From: Candidatus Bathyarchaeota archaeon
Lineage (GTDB): Archaea > Thermoproteota > Bathyarchaeia > Bathyarchaeales > Bathyarchaeaceae
NCBI GenBank assembly: GCA_020344435.1
Contig: CP070826.1
Span: 1,021,024 to 1,066,698 of the forward strand
Direction of reading: 5' to 3'
Length of the DNA stretch: 45,675 nucleotides
Part shown: in pieces, positions 14,087 through 21,789 of the stretch
Position numbering within the stretch: position 1 is the first letter of the stretch
How the letters are laid out: every line of letters starts with the position of its first letter
Notes under the pieces: generated by a model
The model's input: only the letters and a program-made list of their open reading frames with translations
The model's database searches: none
What the model was told of the DNA's origin: nothing
Made by a program: the position numbers and the translations under genes

Positions 14087-15330
14087 CTTACCACCTTTGC
14101 AGCTTTCTTACACAGGAGCAACAACGCCACAGCTGTAGGAAGTTCGGCTTTCTCTCCTTTGTAGGGGCCGTAGAACGCGTCTCCTAATCTGAACCTGGGA
14201 GCATCCGACACGATGACTTCTTCTTTACCTTCCTTGAAGACTACAGCATCAGTGAAGGGGTCGAAATCTTCGATCTCATTAGCAGGAACTTCGATTTTAA
14301 TCATAGCTGTTTTTCCGTGTAGAGAGTTGCCAAGTCTTATCAAACGATGGATGTCAGTGGTGACTACAGTGTCGATTCTTGCAGACTGAATCTTTGCTCC
14401 GCGTTCAGCTATCCTTCTCCAGCTGTCTACCCCTAAGTCCTTCACAATCCCCCACCGACCGCCTTCCTTCCTACTCTCGAGTAGTTTTTCTTTATACTTG
14501 ATAATCGTGTCGACCCGCTTCTTTTTCAGTCCTGCTTTTTTCAATTCTTCTGGCGTAGCTTTGAGGAGAAAATCATATGTTCCTCTTGCGATTCTTCCGC
14601 TCCATCCTGGATCATCTAGAATAGGACCTGTTAGTACAGGCGCGTCTCTTAGCCCGTGGAATCTCGTGTCCAATCCTATTCCTACGATGTAGTCAACAAT
14701 CTCCTTGCGGGCCATCTGATTGAGAGTTCTAATTTCCTCGCGTTCCACTTGTACATGGTAGCCCCTATGCCCAGAGAAGCTGACTCTAATCTCTTCAGGG
14801 AAAAAGGCGAAATCCCTAATCAGTATATCCATCAGTTTTATCGTCTCCTTCTTTGCGGATTCTAGACATTTCTCGCAGGGCCAAGTTCTCTCGTCAAACT
14901 TCCGTTCTCCACACCCAGGACAATTCTGGGGAGTCAAGCCTCGACCGATAATTCTGCAATTTGCACAAATCCATCTATCATGGGTTTTCGTGCAAGGCGT
15001 AGGAATATGATCAGCGTCAATGTCAAAAATCAAATCAGCGCCCAACCAACCTTTCTTCTCCATTTCTCGCTCAGGATCTTCGTAATAGGCGCTTGAATAG
15101 AAGACATCCGAGGGACCCACCTTCTCAAGGAAGGACGTGAGACCATCAACATTTCTGAAAGCCTTGTGCCGAAGCATAATCCTCTCCTTAAGCAAGAGAA
15201 AGCCAAATTCACGCTTCTCTGTGGAGGAGGGAGAACGAATAGTAGAGGAATTCTTCCGGTAATATTCAGCGAACTTTTCTTGAATGAAAATTGATGAAGG
15301 GGAACTCATCTCTGTTTTCTCTCTGCCCAA
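14083..15330 (-). CDS. priS: DNA primase catalytic subunit PriS
   Basis: This 415-residue polymerase makes primers for replication. The catalytic aspartates are in LIFDIDADH, with SGHRGYHVQVE downstream. The zinc region lies at about residues 115-155 with C-x2-C pairs (CANC, CPGC, CEKC). The start is ATG 15330 or ATG 15309; a TATA box at 15371-15379 fits 15330. Its partner PriL appears only as a broken gene upstream at 18079-18587, so the state of the primase heterodimer is uncertain. Confidence 0.93.
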   Translation of the reverse strand: MGREKTEMSSPSSIFIQEKFAEYYRKNSSTIRSPSSTEKREFGFLLLKERIMLRHKAFRNVDGLTSFLEKVGPSDVFYSSAYYEDPEREMEKKGWLGADLIFDIDADHIPTPCTKTHDRWICANCRIIGRGLTPQNCPGCGERKFDERTWPCEKCLESAKKETIKLMDILIRDFAFFPEEIRVSFSGHRGYHVQVEREEIRTLNQMARKEIVDYIVGIGLDTRFHGLRDAPVLTGPILDDPGWSGRIARGTYDFLLKATPEELKKAGLKKKRVDTIIKYKEKLLESRKEGGRWGIVKDLGVDSWRRIAERGAKIQSARIDTVVTTDIHRLIRLGNSLHGKTAMIKIEVPANEIEDFDPFTDAVVFKEGKEEVIVSDAPRFRLGDAFYGPYKGEKAELPTAVALLLLCKKAAKVVR

Positions 15331-15370
15331 GTAGTTCGTAATCTCAACAACTACTTAAGGCATGCTTTGA

Positions 15371-15379
15371 CTATAAACG
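15371..15379 (-). promoter_or_regulatory. TATA box of priS
   Basis: CGTTTATAG on the minus strand lies about 40 bases before the PriS ATG. It implies that priS and GINS51 are expressed from their own promoter, separated from PCNA by the inserted pair of surface-protein genes. The 212-base gap up to 15542 otherwise shows no gene. Confidence 0.45.
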
Positions 15380-15542
15380 CTCACCTATCTTTTTTGGTTT
15401 CTTAGCAGAACACGATTTCTCAATAGTCGATGTAACTCAAGAATAACGCTGGAAGATGTGTAAGGGCTTTCAGGAATCCTATAGACAACAATAGAAGTAA
15501 GGATCGGCTAGGTTGAAGAAACAATTGTGATAATGCGATTTC

Positions 15543-16886
15543 TCAATAGGAGAAATCTCCAAAATGTTCCGTTTTGCTTTCTTTCCACGTCTTTATCTTG
15601 GGAATATACCATAGGGCAATAAGCCAATGATACATAAATAACAAGAACAATGGGAAAAGCAACACGCCTTTAAAACCTCTTTCTAAAACAATACGCAAAA
15701 ACGTAATAATCACCTGAAATAACCAGAGCCAAAACCAGAATGGAAAATAGAATGTGTAAAATGTTCCTCCCAGCAGATATAAGAAGGTTAAGATTAACCC
15801 ATAATAGAACAGAAACACACCAAAATGGCTCACTAGAAGATGCCAAATCCGGGGCTCCGTCCAGCTTCTAGCTAGGTGCTTTCTGAGAATCTGAAAATTG
15901 CCTCTTAGCCATCTTGCCCTTTGTTTGAAGAAGGAAGTCCACGTGACAGGTCTTTCGTCATAAACTCTGACATTGGATGCGAAACCTATCCGAAAGCCTT
16001 TCCTGAGCAATCTTAGGGTTAAGTCATAGTCTTCAACAAGATTTTTCTCGTCCCAATAGCCAGTTTCTTCTAGAGCGAAACGTTTTACTGCTTGTCCAGT
16101 GCCACCAAGCAAAGCGAAGAGTCCGAATCTGCTCAGAGAGTTTTCTACGAGATCAGTGAAAGCCAGCCATTCCAAATCCACTAGTCCTGAAAGAAGATTG
16201 CTATTGCTGTTTGAACTTACAATACGCGCTTGGACTGCGTCATATTTCTGGAAATAAGGAACAAGATTCTCCAGGAACCTCTTGTCAATCCTTGCATCAG
16301 CGTCAAAGATGACCACGATTTCACCTTCTGTGTGTCGGATCCCATGGTTTAGTGCTACTGGTTTGCCGTAGTCTCCCCTGAATTCTAGCACTCTTACTCT
16401 CTTGTCAGCAGTGGCTTTTGCAACTTCATATGTTCTGTCTGAACAATTATGGGCAACAACAACTGCTTCCCAAGCAGCATACGTTTGCTTTGACAAATCA
16501 CTCAAAAGATTGCTGATGACTTTCTCTTCGTCTCGAGCGGGAATAAGAATTGAAACCATTGGTGCATGCGGGTTGAACATCTTAAACTTCTCTGGTTTCC
16601 TGAAAGAAAACAGAAATCCGGTCAAAATGTAAAAGATCCACCCTAGACTTATGTATAATCCAATATAGGCAGGCAAATAACTCAGAATCGTTAGATCTAA
16701 ACGTATGAATGATAAGATAAGCACAAGGGGTTTTGCTTCTCCAAATGTCAGATAGAATATGAGAAAACTGACTAGAAACCAGGTGAGACCAAACAAATAA
16801 TCTTTAACAGTTCTCACGCCGAGTCTCGCGATTATGTTCTTGCCTCTGTCCTTGCGGCGAGTCGCATAAATTCGCTTCGATTTCAC
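15543..16886 (-). CDS. Membrane glycosyltransferase, family 2
   Basis: This 447-residue enzyme resembles processive GT2 transferases such as cellulose and hyaluronan synthases. Two membrane segments precede the catalytic domain (about residues 105-330). That domain has SILIPARDEE, then FDADA (metal site), GGTGQ, VEDYDL and the QRARW acceptor motif. Several membrane helices follow. It starts with GTG; GGAG lies about 8 bases upstream and a TTTTAAAA box near 16943-16950 may be its own promoter. It sits next to an archaeosortase, suggesting a role in surface glycans or glycoproteins. Its position between PriL and PriS is unusual. Confidence 0.85.
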   Translation of the reverse strand: MKSKRIYATRRKDRGKNIIARLGVRTVKDYLFGLTWFLVSFLIFYLTFGEAKPLVLILSFIRLDLTILSYLPAYIGLYISLGWIFYILTGFLFSFRKPEKFKMFNPHAPMVSILIPARDEEKVISNLLSDLSKQTYAAWEAVVVAHNCSDRTYEVAKATADKRVRVLEFRGDYGKPVALNHGIRHTEGEIVVIFDADARIDKRFLENLVPYFQKYDAVQARIVSSNSNSNLLSGLVDLEWLAFTDLVENSLSRFGLFALLGGTGQAVKRFALEETGYWDEKNLVEDYDLTLRLLRKGFRIGFASNVRVYDERPVTWTSFFKQRARWLRGNFQILRKHLARSWTEPRIWHLLVSHFGVFLFYYGLILTFLYLLGGTFYTFYFPFWFWLWLFQVIITFLRIVLERGFKGVLLFPLFLLFMYHWLIALWYIPKIKTWKESKTEHFGDFSY

Positions 16887-17038
16887 ATAGCTCGCTCCAT
16901 CTAGAATTCTCGCTGTAAAGGCTGTTTAGAACCTTAGTTTTAAAAGACTTTCCTCAAACCACGACCGAGAGGTTCTAATGATTAGAAAAGCTAAGAGCTC
17001 TTGTGGAGGATGGGGATGCATATTCGATTAACCAGAGT

Positions 17039-18085
17039 CTAAGCGAAAATAGAGTCATTTTGCTTGTCTCTTGAATTACCATGTACAGCTTTCCAGGCTC
17101 TGGCTCTCCTCCATAGGATTCGCCCTCCAGTTATTTTTAGTGGGTAGGACAGAATCCACGCGACAGAATACAACCAGCCATAGTAATTATGAAAGGCCCA
17201 AACATCACCACCACTCATTGAAATCACGAATATAGCAACGACTCTGAAGATGTTGATAACATAGGTAATGGCAGCACCAACTACGAAATAGACTATTCTA
17301 TGCCTCCATGGAAAGGAAGTCCGCTTCATGAATAGTAGAATCGTAACCGTGTAGATTACAAGGCTTTCGACGCCCGCGCATGGCCAAGCTATTCCAAAAC
17401 TGGCAAATTCTGATGGTTTTTCTGAGTTCCAGACGCTCAAATGAGGCATAGAGCCATATTCGGGGTGTTCTGTAGAATATAGATGCGTTTGGTATCCCAT
17501 AAGATTCAGAACATTTGCTGCAAGCGTAGCAGTTGCAGGAACAAGAATTTGAAAAGGCGTGAACCATCCATATGGATACAGATCATCTATTGTAAATATC
17601 ACTCCGATGGCTACCAAGAAGAATAGAGGAATCGAGAAATCTACAAATCTATTTTTACCATGGGTCAGCAGAATTATTGAGGCAAAGAGAAAGGCGAAAA
17701 TGAGGTATTCTGTTGCAAGGGGCAATAGGTGTGCTAATGGAACGTTGTTTTGCATGGCGGCTTCCATGATTGTTATGTTCAGTCCGCAATAGTTGGCGGC
17801 AAATACGTATACCGTGGGAAGTAGAAGAGAGATAATTAAGGAGATGGTTCTTACTGGTTTCAGTGTACCCGTCTGTGCTTTTCGAGTTCTTTCCCAGGTC
17901 AGTATTGCTTCTAGCGTAACAAGCCATAAGAAGAAGAGCTGAAGTGTTCTGCCTTGGTACGTTGTTTGGAAGGATTCAGGATGTAAAAAATGTAGTACGA
18001 GAATTGGTGGAACGAATGAGAGGATGGGTAGAAGCGCTTCTAGGATGCTGATGTTTTCCTTAATTTTCTGTGCAATGTCTAGCAT
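17039..18085 (-). CDS. Archaeosortase/exosortase-family cysteine transpeptidase
   Basis: This membrane protein of about 348 residues has the exosortase catalytic trio. The cysteine is in WPCAGVES (C236), the arginine in NIFRVVAI (R281) and the histidine in FHNYYGW (H299), each beside a membrane helix. Such enzymes cut secreted proteins at a short C-terminal motif before a membrane anchor and attach them to lipid. The frame runs up to 18304, but ATG 18085 gives a normal start; the upstream part overlaps remains of PriL read in another frame. It probably depends on the PCNA promoter. A substrate with a PEFP-type tail is at 38274-39770. Confidence 0.82.
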   Translation of the reverse strand: MLDIAQKIKENISILEALLPILSFVPPILVLHFLHPESFQTTYQGRTLQLFFLWLVTLEAILTWERTRKAQTGTLKPVRTISLIISLLLPTVYVFAANYCGLNITIMEAAMQNNVPLAHLLPLATEYLIFAFLFASIILLTHGKNRFVDFSIPLFFLVAIGVIFTIDDLYPYGWFTPFQILVPATATLAANVLNLMGYQTHLYSTEHPEYGSMPHLSVWNSEKPSEFASFGIAWPCAGVESLVIYTVTILLFMKRTSFPWRHRIVYFVVGAAITYVINIFRVVAIFVISMSGGDVWAFHNYYGWLYSVAWILSYPLKITGGRILWRRARAWKAVHGNSRDKQNDSIFA

Positions 18086-18587
18086 CGAGATTTTCTCGTT
18101 AGTGTGCGCGCGCGTCCGCGTGGATCGTGTAAACTTGCTGAGTTTCTGGGGAAGTCTGTGAAGTGGAGGGTGAAGGCGTATACTTGGGTGCCTTTTTTGG
18201 TGCGTTGAATCTTCCAGTTGAAGTTTCCTGCTATTACCAATGATATTTCCTTCTGTCTTCATTCCTAAGTAGTTCATACGCGCGTTCTGCTTCAGCCAGG
18301 GCATATCTTCGTTTTAGGTAGGAATCAATTGTTGCAGCGGTCATCACGATGGCTATTGGAAAGGAGGATACTTCGATTTCGTCTTTTTCGTGCCGCTGGG
18401 TTATTGATCCGAAGAGTATGGCTTCTTCTATTCTTTCTTGGGCTTTTTCTAGGATATCTTGGTATTCTGTGTTTGTTAGATCTTTGAGGTTAATTTCCAG
18501 TCCTTGGATGTAGTTTGCAGCTTGGGAAGTAAAGGGATATCTAGCAAGGTTGTAGGGTGTGAGGACTGGGTTTGCCTCCGTCTTCAT
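18079..18587 (-). pseudogene. priL: DNA primase large subunit PriL, frameshifted and truncated
   Basis: The first 117 codons (18587-18234) match the start of PriL: LARYPFTSQAANYIQG, SSFPIAIVMTAA, then LKRRYALAEAERAYELL. The frame then stops. In the minus-one frame the homology continues to 18079, through LVIAGNFNWKIQ, VYAFTLHFTDFPRNSASLHD and a degraded end. The change of frame lies near 18248-18256 and would be repaired by one added A. The conserved C-terminal domain with the [4Fe-4S] cluster is missing altogether, because the archaeosortase begins at 18085. The start overlaps the PCNA stop by 4 bases, as for an intact operon gene. A sequencing error could explain the frameshift but not the lost C-terminus. 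Confidence 0.8.
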
Positions 18588-19339
18588 TCTACTTCTATAC
18601 GGGGGGCTAGGTAGTAAGTGAGTTTTCCTTCTTTGGGTTGTTGGAAGTCTATTCTTATAGGCATATCTGTTGCAAATTCTATCGTTGCGAGTTCAGAGGT
18701 GGCTGAGGCTGCTTTGACTATTTCTGTGAGATAAGATAGGCTGAAGGTTGCTTTGGATGGCTCTTGGGATTGGAGGTCTAGTAAAGCGTCGCTTCCCTTC
18801 TTGAGTTCGATGGTTGCTCCCATGAGGTCTCCTGTGGCGTTCAGAGTTAGTTTTTCTTTGTCTGCCTGTATGCGGACATGGTCGCTTACAAGGTTGGCGT
18901 CTTCTATTGCTTGGTGAAGCCCGTGGGTTGTTGTTTTCGCCTTTGTTTTGAAGGTTACTTTTGGCGTTGGGACTTCTTCTTCCATGGCTTCTAGGGTGGG
19001 CATGTTAAAGGTGCGAGTGTAGTTGCCTCTAATCGTCAATTTTAGTCTGTTCGTCTTCTCATCCAATACGAGTTCGATGGTCTCATCTTTTCCTGTTCTT
19101 CTAAGGAGCTTGAGGAGCTCGGAGATGTTAATGCAGAGTTTTACGGGTTGTGTGCATTTGTATTCGTCGAAGACAGTTTTCGGCCATTGGAAATCTATCA
19201 TGGCTACGCGGCTGGGGTCCATCGCCCTGAGGGTTATGGCTTCTGGCGTTATGCTGAAAGTTGCTTCGTCTATGAGTATAGAGATGGCTGTGAAGGTGTC
19301 TTTGAGGGATTTTGCATCTGCCATCTTGAGTTTGAACAT
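18584..19339 (-). CDS. pcn: Sliding clamp PCNA
   Basis: This 251-residue replication clamp has the normal two-domain form. It shows LRAMDPSRVAMIDF, the interdomain loop region, ATGDLMGATIELKKGSD, and the C-terminal LTYYLAPRIEVE. It is full length and leads the minus-strand cluster. A TATA-like GATTAAAATC lies near 19384-19393, between it and the divergent radical SAM gene. Confidence 0.95.
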   Translation of the reverse strand: MFKLKMADAKSLKDTFTAISILIDEATFSITPEAITLRAMDPSRVAMIDFQWPKTVFDEYKCTQPVKLCINISELLKLLRRTGKDETIELVLDEKTNRLKLTIRGNYTRTFNMPTLEAMEEEVPTPKVTFKTKAKTTTHGLHQAIEDANLVSDHVRIQADKEKLTLNATGDLMGATIELKKGSDALLDLQSQEPSKATFSLSYLTEIVKAASATSELATIEFATDMPIRIDFQQPKEGKLTYYLAPRIEVE

Positions 19340-19465
19340 GGGTTAAGCCTCTTTGTGGCTGGTATTGTGTTATGTTTCTGTGATTTTAATCTTGCTGATG
19401 TCTGCATGGATGCATTTTTCTATCTTTTTCCATATAGTATATGCGAGCGAAGCGGGTCTGTGACA

Positions 19466-20089
19466 GTGCTGAGAAAGAATCCGAGCGTTGTTTATTGGCT
19501 TGGTGATAAGCTGTACCTAAACATAACCAACCGGTGCTCTAATGATTGTTATTTCTGTCTAAGACGATTCAAAGATGGTGTTAGGGGTTTCAACCTGAAG
19601 CTGCGGGGGGAACCTTCTTCCAAGGAGGTGGTTGCGGAGTTGCAGAAGGGTATTAGGAGAAAGCTTTGGAAGGAGGTTGTTTTCTGTGGATTCGGAGAGC
19701 CCTTGATGAGGCTAGATTGTATTCTGGAGGTCACGAGTTGGGTGAAGAGGTTTCATGAGAAGGTTGTTAGAGTGGATACTAATGGGCATGGGTTCCTGCT
19801 GAATGCGGGGAGGGATGTGGTAAGGGAGTTGAGGGAGGCCCATGTGGATAGAGTGAGTGTTAGCTTGAACGCCCAGGATGAGGAGACCTACAATAGAGTG
19901 TGCAGACCAAAGTTTCAAGGGGCTTTTGAGAAGATTTTTGAATTTGTAGAGAAGGCTAAGGAGGTGGGTTTGGAGATTGAGATTACTGTCGTAAGGATTC
20001 CGGAGGTGGATGTGCGAGAAGTGAGGGAGATAGCGAAGAGGAGGGAGGTTGAGTTTAGAGTGAGAGAGTATATACCTTGCATCTGGTAG
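19466..20089 (+). CDS. TatD-associated type radical SAM protein
   Basis: This protein of about 207 residues has the iron-sulfur motif CSNDCYFC (C-x3-C-x2-C), the GFGEPL SAM-binding motif and VSVSLNA. The N-terminal VVYWLGDKLYLNITNRC and the short length match the radical SAM proteins often encoded beside TatD nucleases. No tatD gene is in this window. The frame is open far upstream into PCNA antisense. I chose GTG 19466 because a TATA-like CATATAGTATATG (19430-19442) lies about 25-30 bases before it, as for a leaderless start; GTG 19460 is also possible. The substrate is unknown. Confidence 0.8.
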   Translation: MLRKNPSVVYWLGDKLYLNITNRCSNDCYFCLRRFKDGVRGFNLKLRGEPSSKEVVAELQKGIRRKLWKEVVFCGFGEPLMRLDCILEVTSWVKRFHEKVVRVDTNGHGFLLNAGRDVVRELREAHVDRVSVSLNAQDEETYNRVCRPKFQGAFEKIFEFVEKAKEVGLEIEITVVRIPEVDVREVREIAKRREVEFRVREYIPCIW

Positions 20090-20213
20090 GATTCAGAGTT
20101 TCTATGTTCTTATCAGGGTCCGTATCAATTGAACTCCTTGCACACCGGTGTTGTGTGGAAGACCTTGAATGATAGTTAAGCAAATCTCGTATGCATATAC
20201 CCCGACTTCTGTG

Positions 20214-20445
20214 TCATACCAAGCGACCGGAATGACGACGGACCGCGCGCGTCGGGATCGGTACAGCTGCAAGCGTGCAGGCGCTAGATACGCCCGTGGG
20301 AAAGATCCTGTAGAAATTTGTGAACTCATCTTCTGCTTTTTTTGAAATGCTTGAACTTAACTCCCAGGGAGGGGATCTTCTTGTGTCGCTCGTAGCGTTT
20401 CTTGATGAATTGAAGGATTGTCTCCTTGAGCTCAGGGTTCTCCAT
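20214..20445 (-). pseudogene. Broken helix-turn-helix-like gene
   Basis: From ATG 20445 the frame reads PELKETILQFIKKRYERHKK and IPSLGVKFKHFKK, then hits a run of seven A (20334-20345 region) and goes out of frame. In another frame it continues with EDEFTNFYRIFPTG, SACTLAAVPIPTRAV up to the stop at 20214. The joined protein of about 75 residues looks like a small winged or helix-turn-helix domain. I cannot name the family. The change at the A run may be real decay, slippage or a sequencing error. Confidence 0.5.
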
Positions 20446-20480
20446 TGTATCCGCGCCAATATAATGTTGATCCGCACACA

Positions 20481-20590
20481 AACATTCAATGACGTTCTGC
20501 GACGATCTCTCACGATCTCTCCACGATTTCCCACCGATTCAACATTCAAAACGACGATTTCGCACGATTTCCACGATTTCGACGATCTTC
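20481..20590. repeat. Phased ACGAT repeat array
   Basis: Seven ACGAT copies and one CCGAT copy occur with steps of 10, 11, 11, 20, 10, 9 and 9 bases, starting at 20502, 20512, 20523, 20534, 20554, 20564, 20573 and 20582. AACATTCAA occurs at 20481 and again at 20541, exactly 60 bases apart, so the array is two copies of a larger unit. The near-helical spacing would place all sites on one face of the DNA. It lies just upstream of the broken helix-turn-helix-like gene. The following stretch to 20849 shows no gene other than a TATA-like CCTTTTAGTT near 20817 for the GNAT gene. Confidence 0.6.
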
Positions 20591-20849
20591 ACCTGCCAAG
20601 AGCGTAGGGACGAGAATCCTGTGTTGTCGGTGTGGATCGCGAAAATGATGTTGAAATGCCGGTCTTCCCCCTCTACCTCCTAGACGGGCTTCAGCAGTGC
20701 CAGTCTCGGCCTACGGAAACCAGATCGTGACTGCGCGAAATATGCTCGCAAATTGAAAAGGGTGGAAATATCGACTCTTTTCGCTGGATTCCGACCGTAT
20801 GATGCTAAAGCGCAATCCTTTTAGTTGCAATCTGACGATTATAGTCGAG

Positions 20850-21311
20850 ATGACATTGTCAGAATTTTCCTTTGAGCCTCTTCGAAAAAGAGACAGAGAT
20901 GCTTGTGCAGAGATGATAATATCGACTTTGGGGAATGAGGCAAAACCATATGCAGACAAGAACACCGTGAAGAAGGCCCTTTATGGTGATAAGAAAGTGA
21001 CACTGGTGGCGAGAAGGAAAGAGAGGATCTCGGGGTTGATAAACGGTACCCTCCTAGGCTTCCCAAGAATCATGTTTCTCACAGTTGCGGACGAGCAAAG
21101 CGCACGTGAAGGCTTAGGCGGTATGCTGATCGATCAATTTGTGAAGGAAATCAAGAAGATTTCACCTCATGCAAAACTCATTTTACATAATGAATTTGCA
21201 GACAACTTCAACGCTATCGGATTGTATTCAGTCAAAGGTTTCAAGGTTACTGGATTCATAAAAGACCCCATCACAAACAGAGATGTGGTCTTCTTGGAAA
21301 AGTCTGTGTAG
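20850..21311 (+). CDS. GNAT-family N-acetyltransferase
   Basis: This protein of about 153 residues has the GNAT fold. It shows an N-terminal strand (FEPLRKRDRDACAEM), IMFLTVADEQ, the acetyl-CoA loop region EGLGGMLIDQFVKEI, and NFNAIGLYSVKGFKVTG near the end. The substrate is unknown. The frame is open to 20799, but ATG 20850 gives a good start and lies about 30 bases after CCTTTTAGTT. Confidence 0.8.
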   Translation: MTLSEFSFEPLRKRDRDACAEMIISTLGNEAKPYADKNTVKKALYGDKKVTLVARRKERISGLINGTLLGFPRIMFLTVADEQSAREGLGGMLIDQFVKEIKKISPHAKLILHNEFADNFNAIGLYSVKGFKVTGFIKDPITNRDVVFLEKSV

Positions 21312-21323
21312 CCCCGCTATGCG

Positions 21324-21704
21324 TCATGGAGTCTCTGCTTTTCTCGACGATAGTTGTTTGCTGAGAAACGCTCCGACAAATCCCCCCAACACGAAAATCA
21401 CGAGGATTATCAGGTGATCCAGCAGATTTAGCAGTCTTTGTCCAGTGATCACTTCAATCACACCCATGAAGACATAGATATGAAAGACAAATGAGCCTAG
21501 TCCCGCCTTCAACCCCACTCTCTCATGATTCTGGGACGCCTTACGAGCGACTAAGTATCCTGCAACAATGGCTCCAAAAACGTATGTCAGGAATAAGAGC
21601 TGCACAGGAGGGAGCGCAATAGCTAATGTTAACCACGCCAGTGAATTCGCGAGCACCGCCCCCGCTATGTAGTCTTTGAGTGTAGATGTTTTTCTGGTTT
21701 CCAT
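21324..21704 (-). CDS. Four-helix membrane protein, unknown
   Basis: This protein of about 126 residues has four predicted membrane segments, roughly at residues 15-32, 38-56, 70-90 and 97-118, and a short positive C-terminal tail. I do not recognise a family. ATG 21704 is preferred over 21719 because an AT-rich element at 21730-21740 is then at leaderless distance. It is divergent from the MutL-family gene. Confidence 0.6.
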   Translation of the reverse strand: METRKTSTLKDYIAGAVLANSLAWLTLAIALPPVQLLFLTYVFGAIVAGYLVARKASQNHERVGLKAGLGSFVFHIYVFMGVIEVITGQRLLNLLDHLIILVIFVLGGFVGAFLSKQLSSRKAETP

Positions 21705-21789
21705 GACTGACTTCCTCAATTCGATACATTATTATTTGTTTTGTCATTTTAAATCTTGACAGAGAAATTCAACAATAGGTTGACAAGGG

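Noticed and set aside
18086..18304. 73-residue N-terminal extension of the archaeosortase frame
   Set aside because: It overlaps the region where PriL homology is read in another frame, and the residues have no membrane or family pattern.
19148..19465. Long N-terminal extension of the radical SAM frame
   Set aside because: It lies antisense to PCNA and has no homology; a TATA-like element near 19430-19442 and GTG 19466 give a normal family start.
20481..20590. CRISPR array
   Set aside because: Repeat units are only five bases with spacing of about ten; there are no spacers or cas genes.
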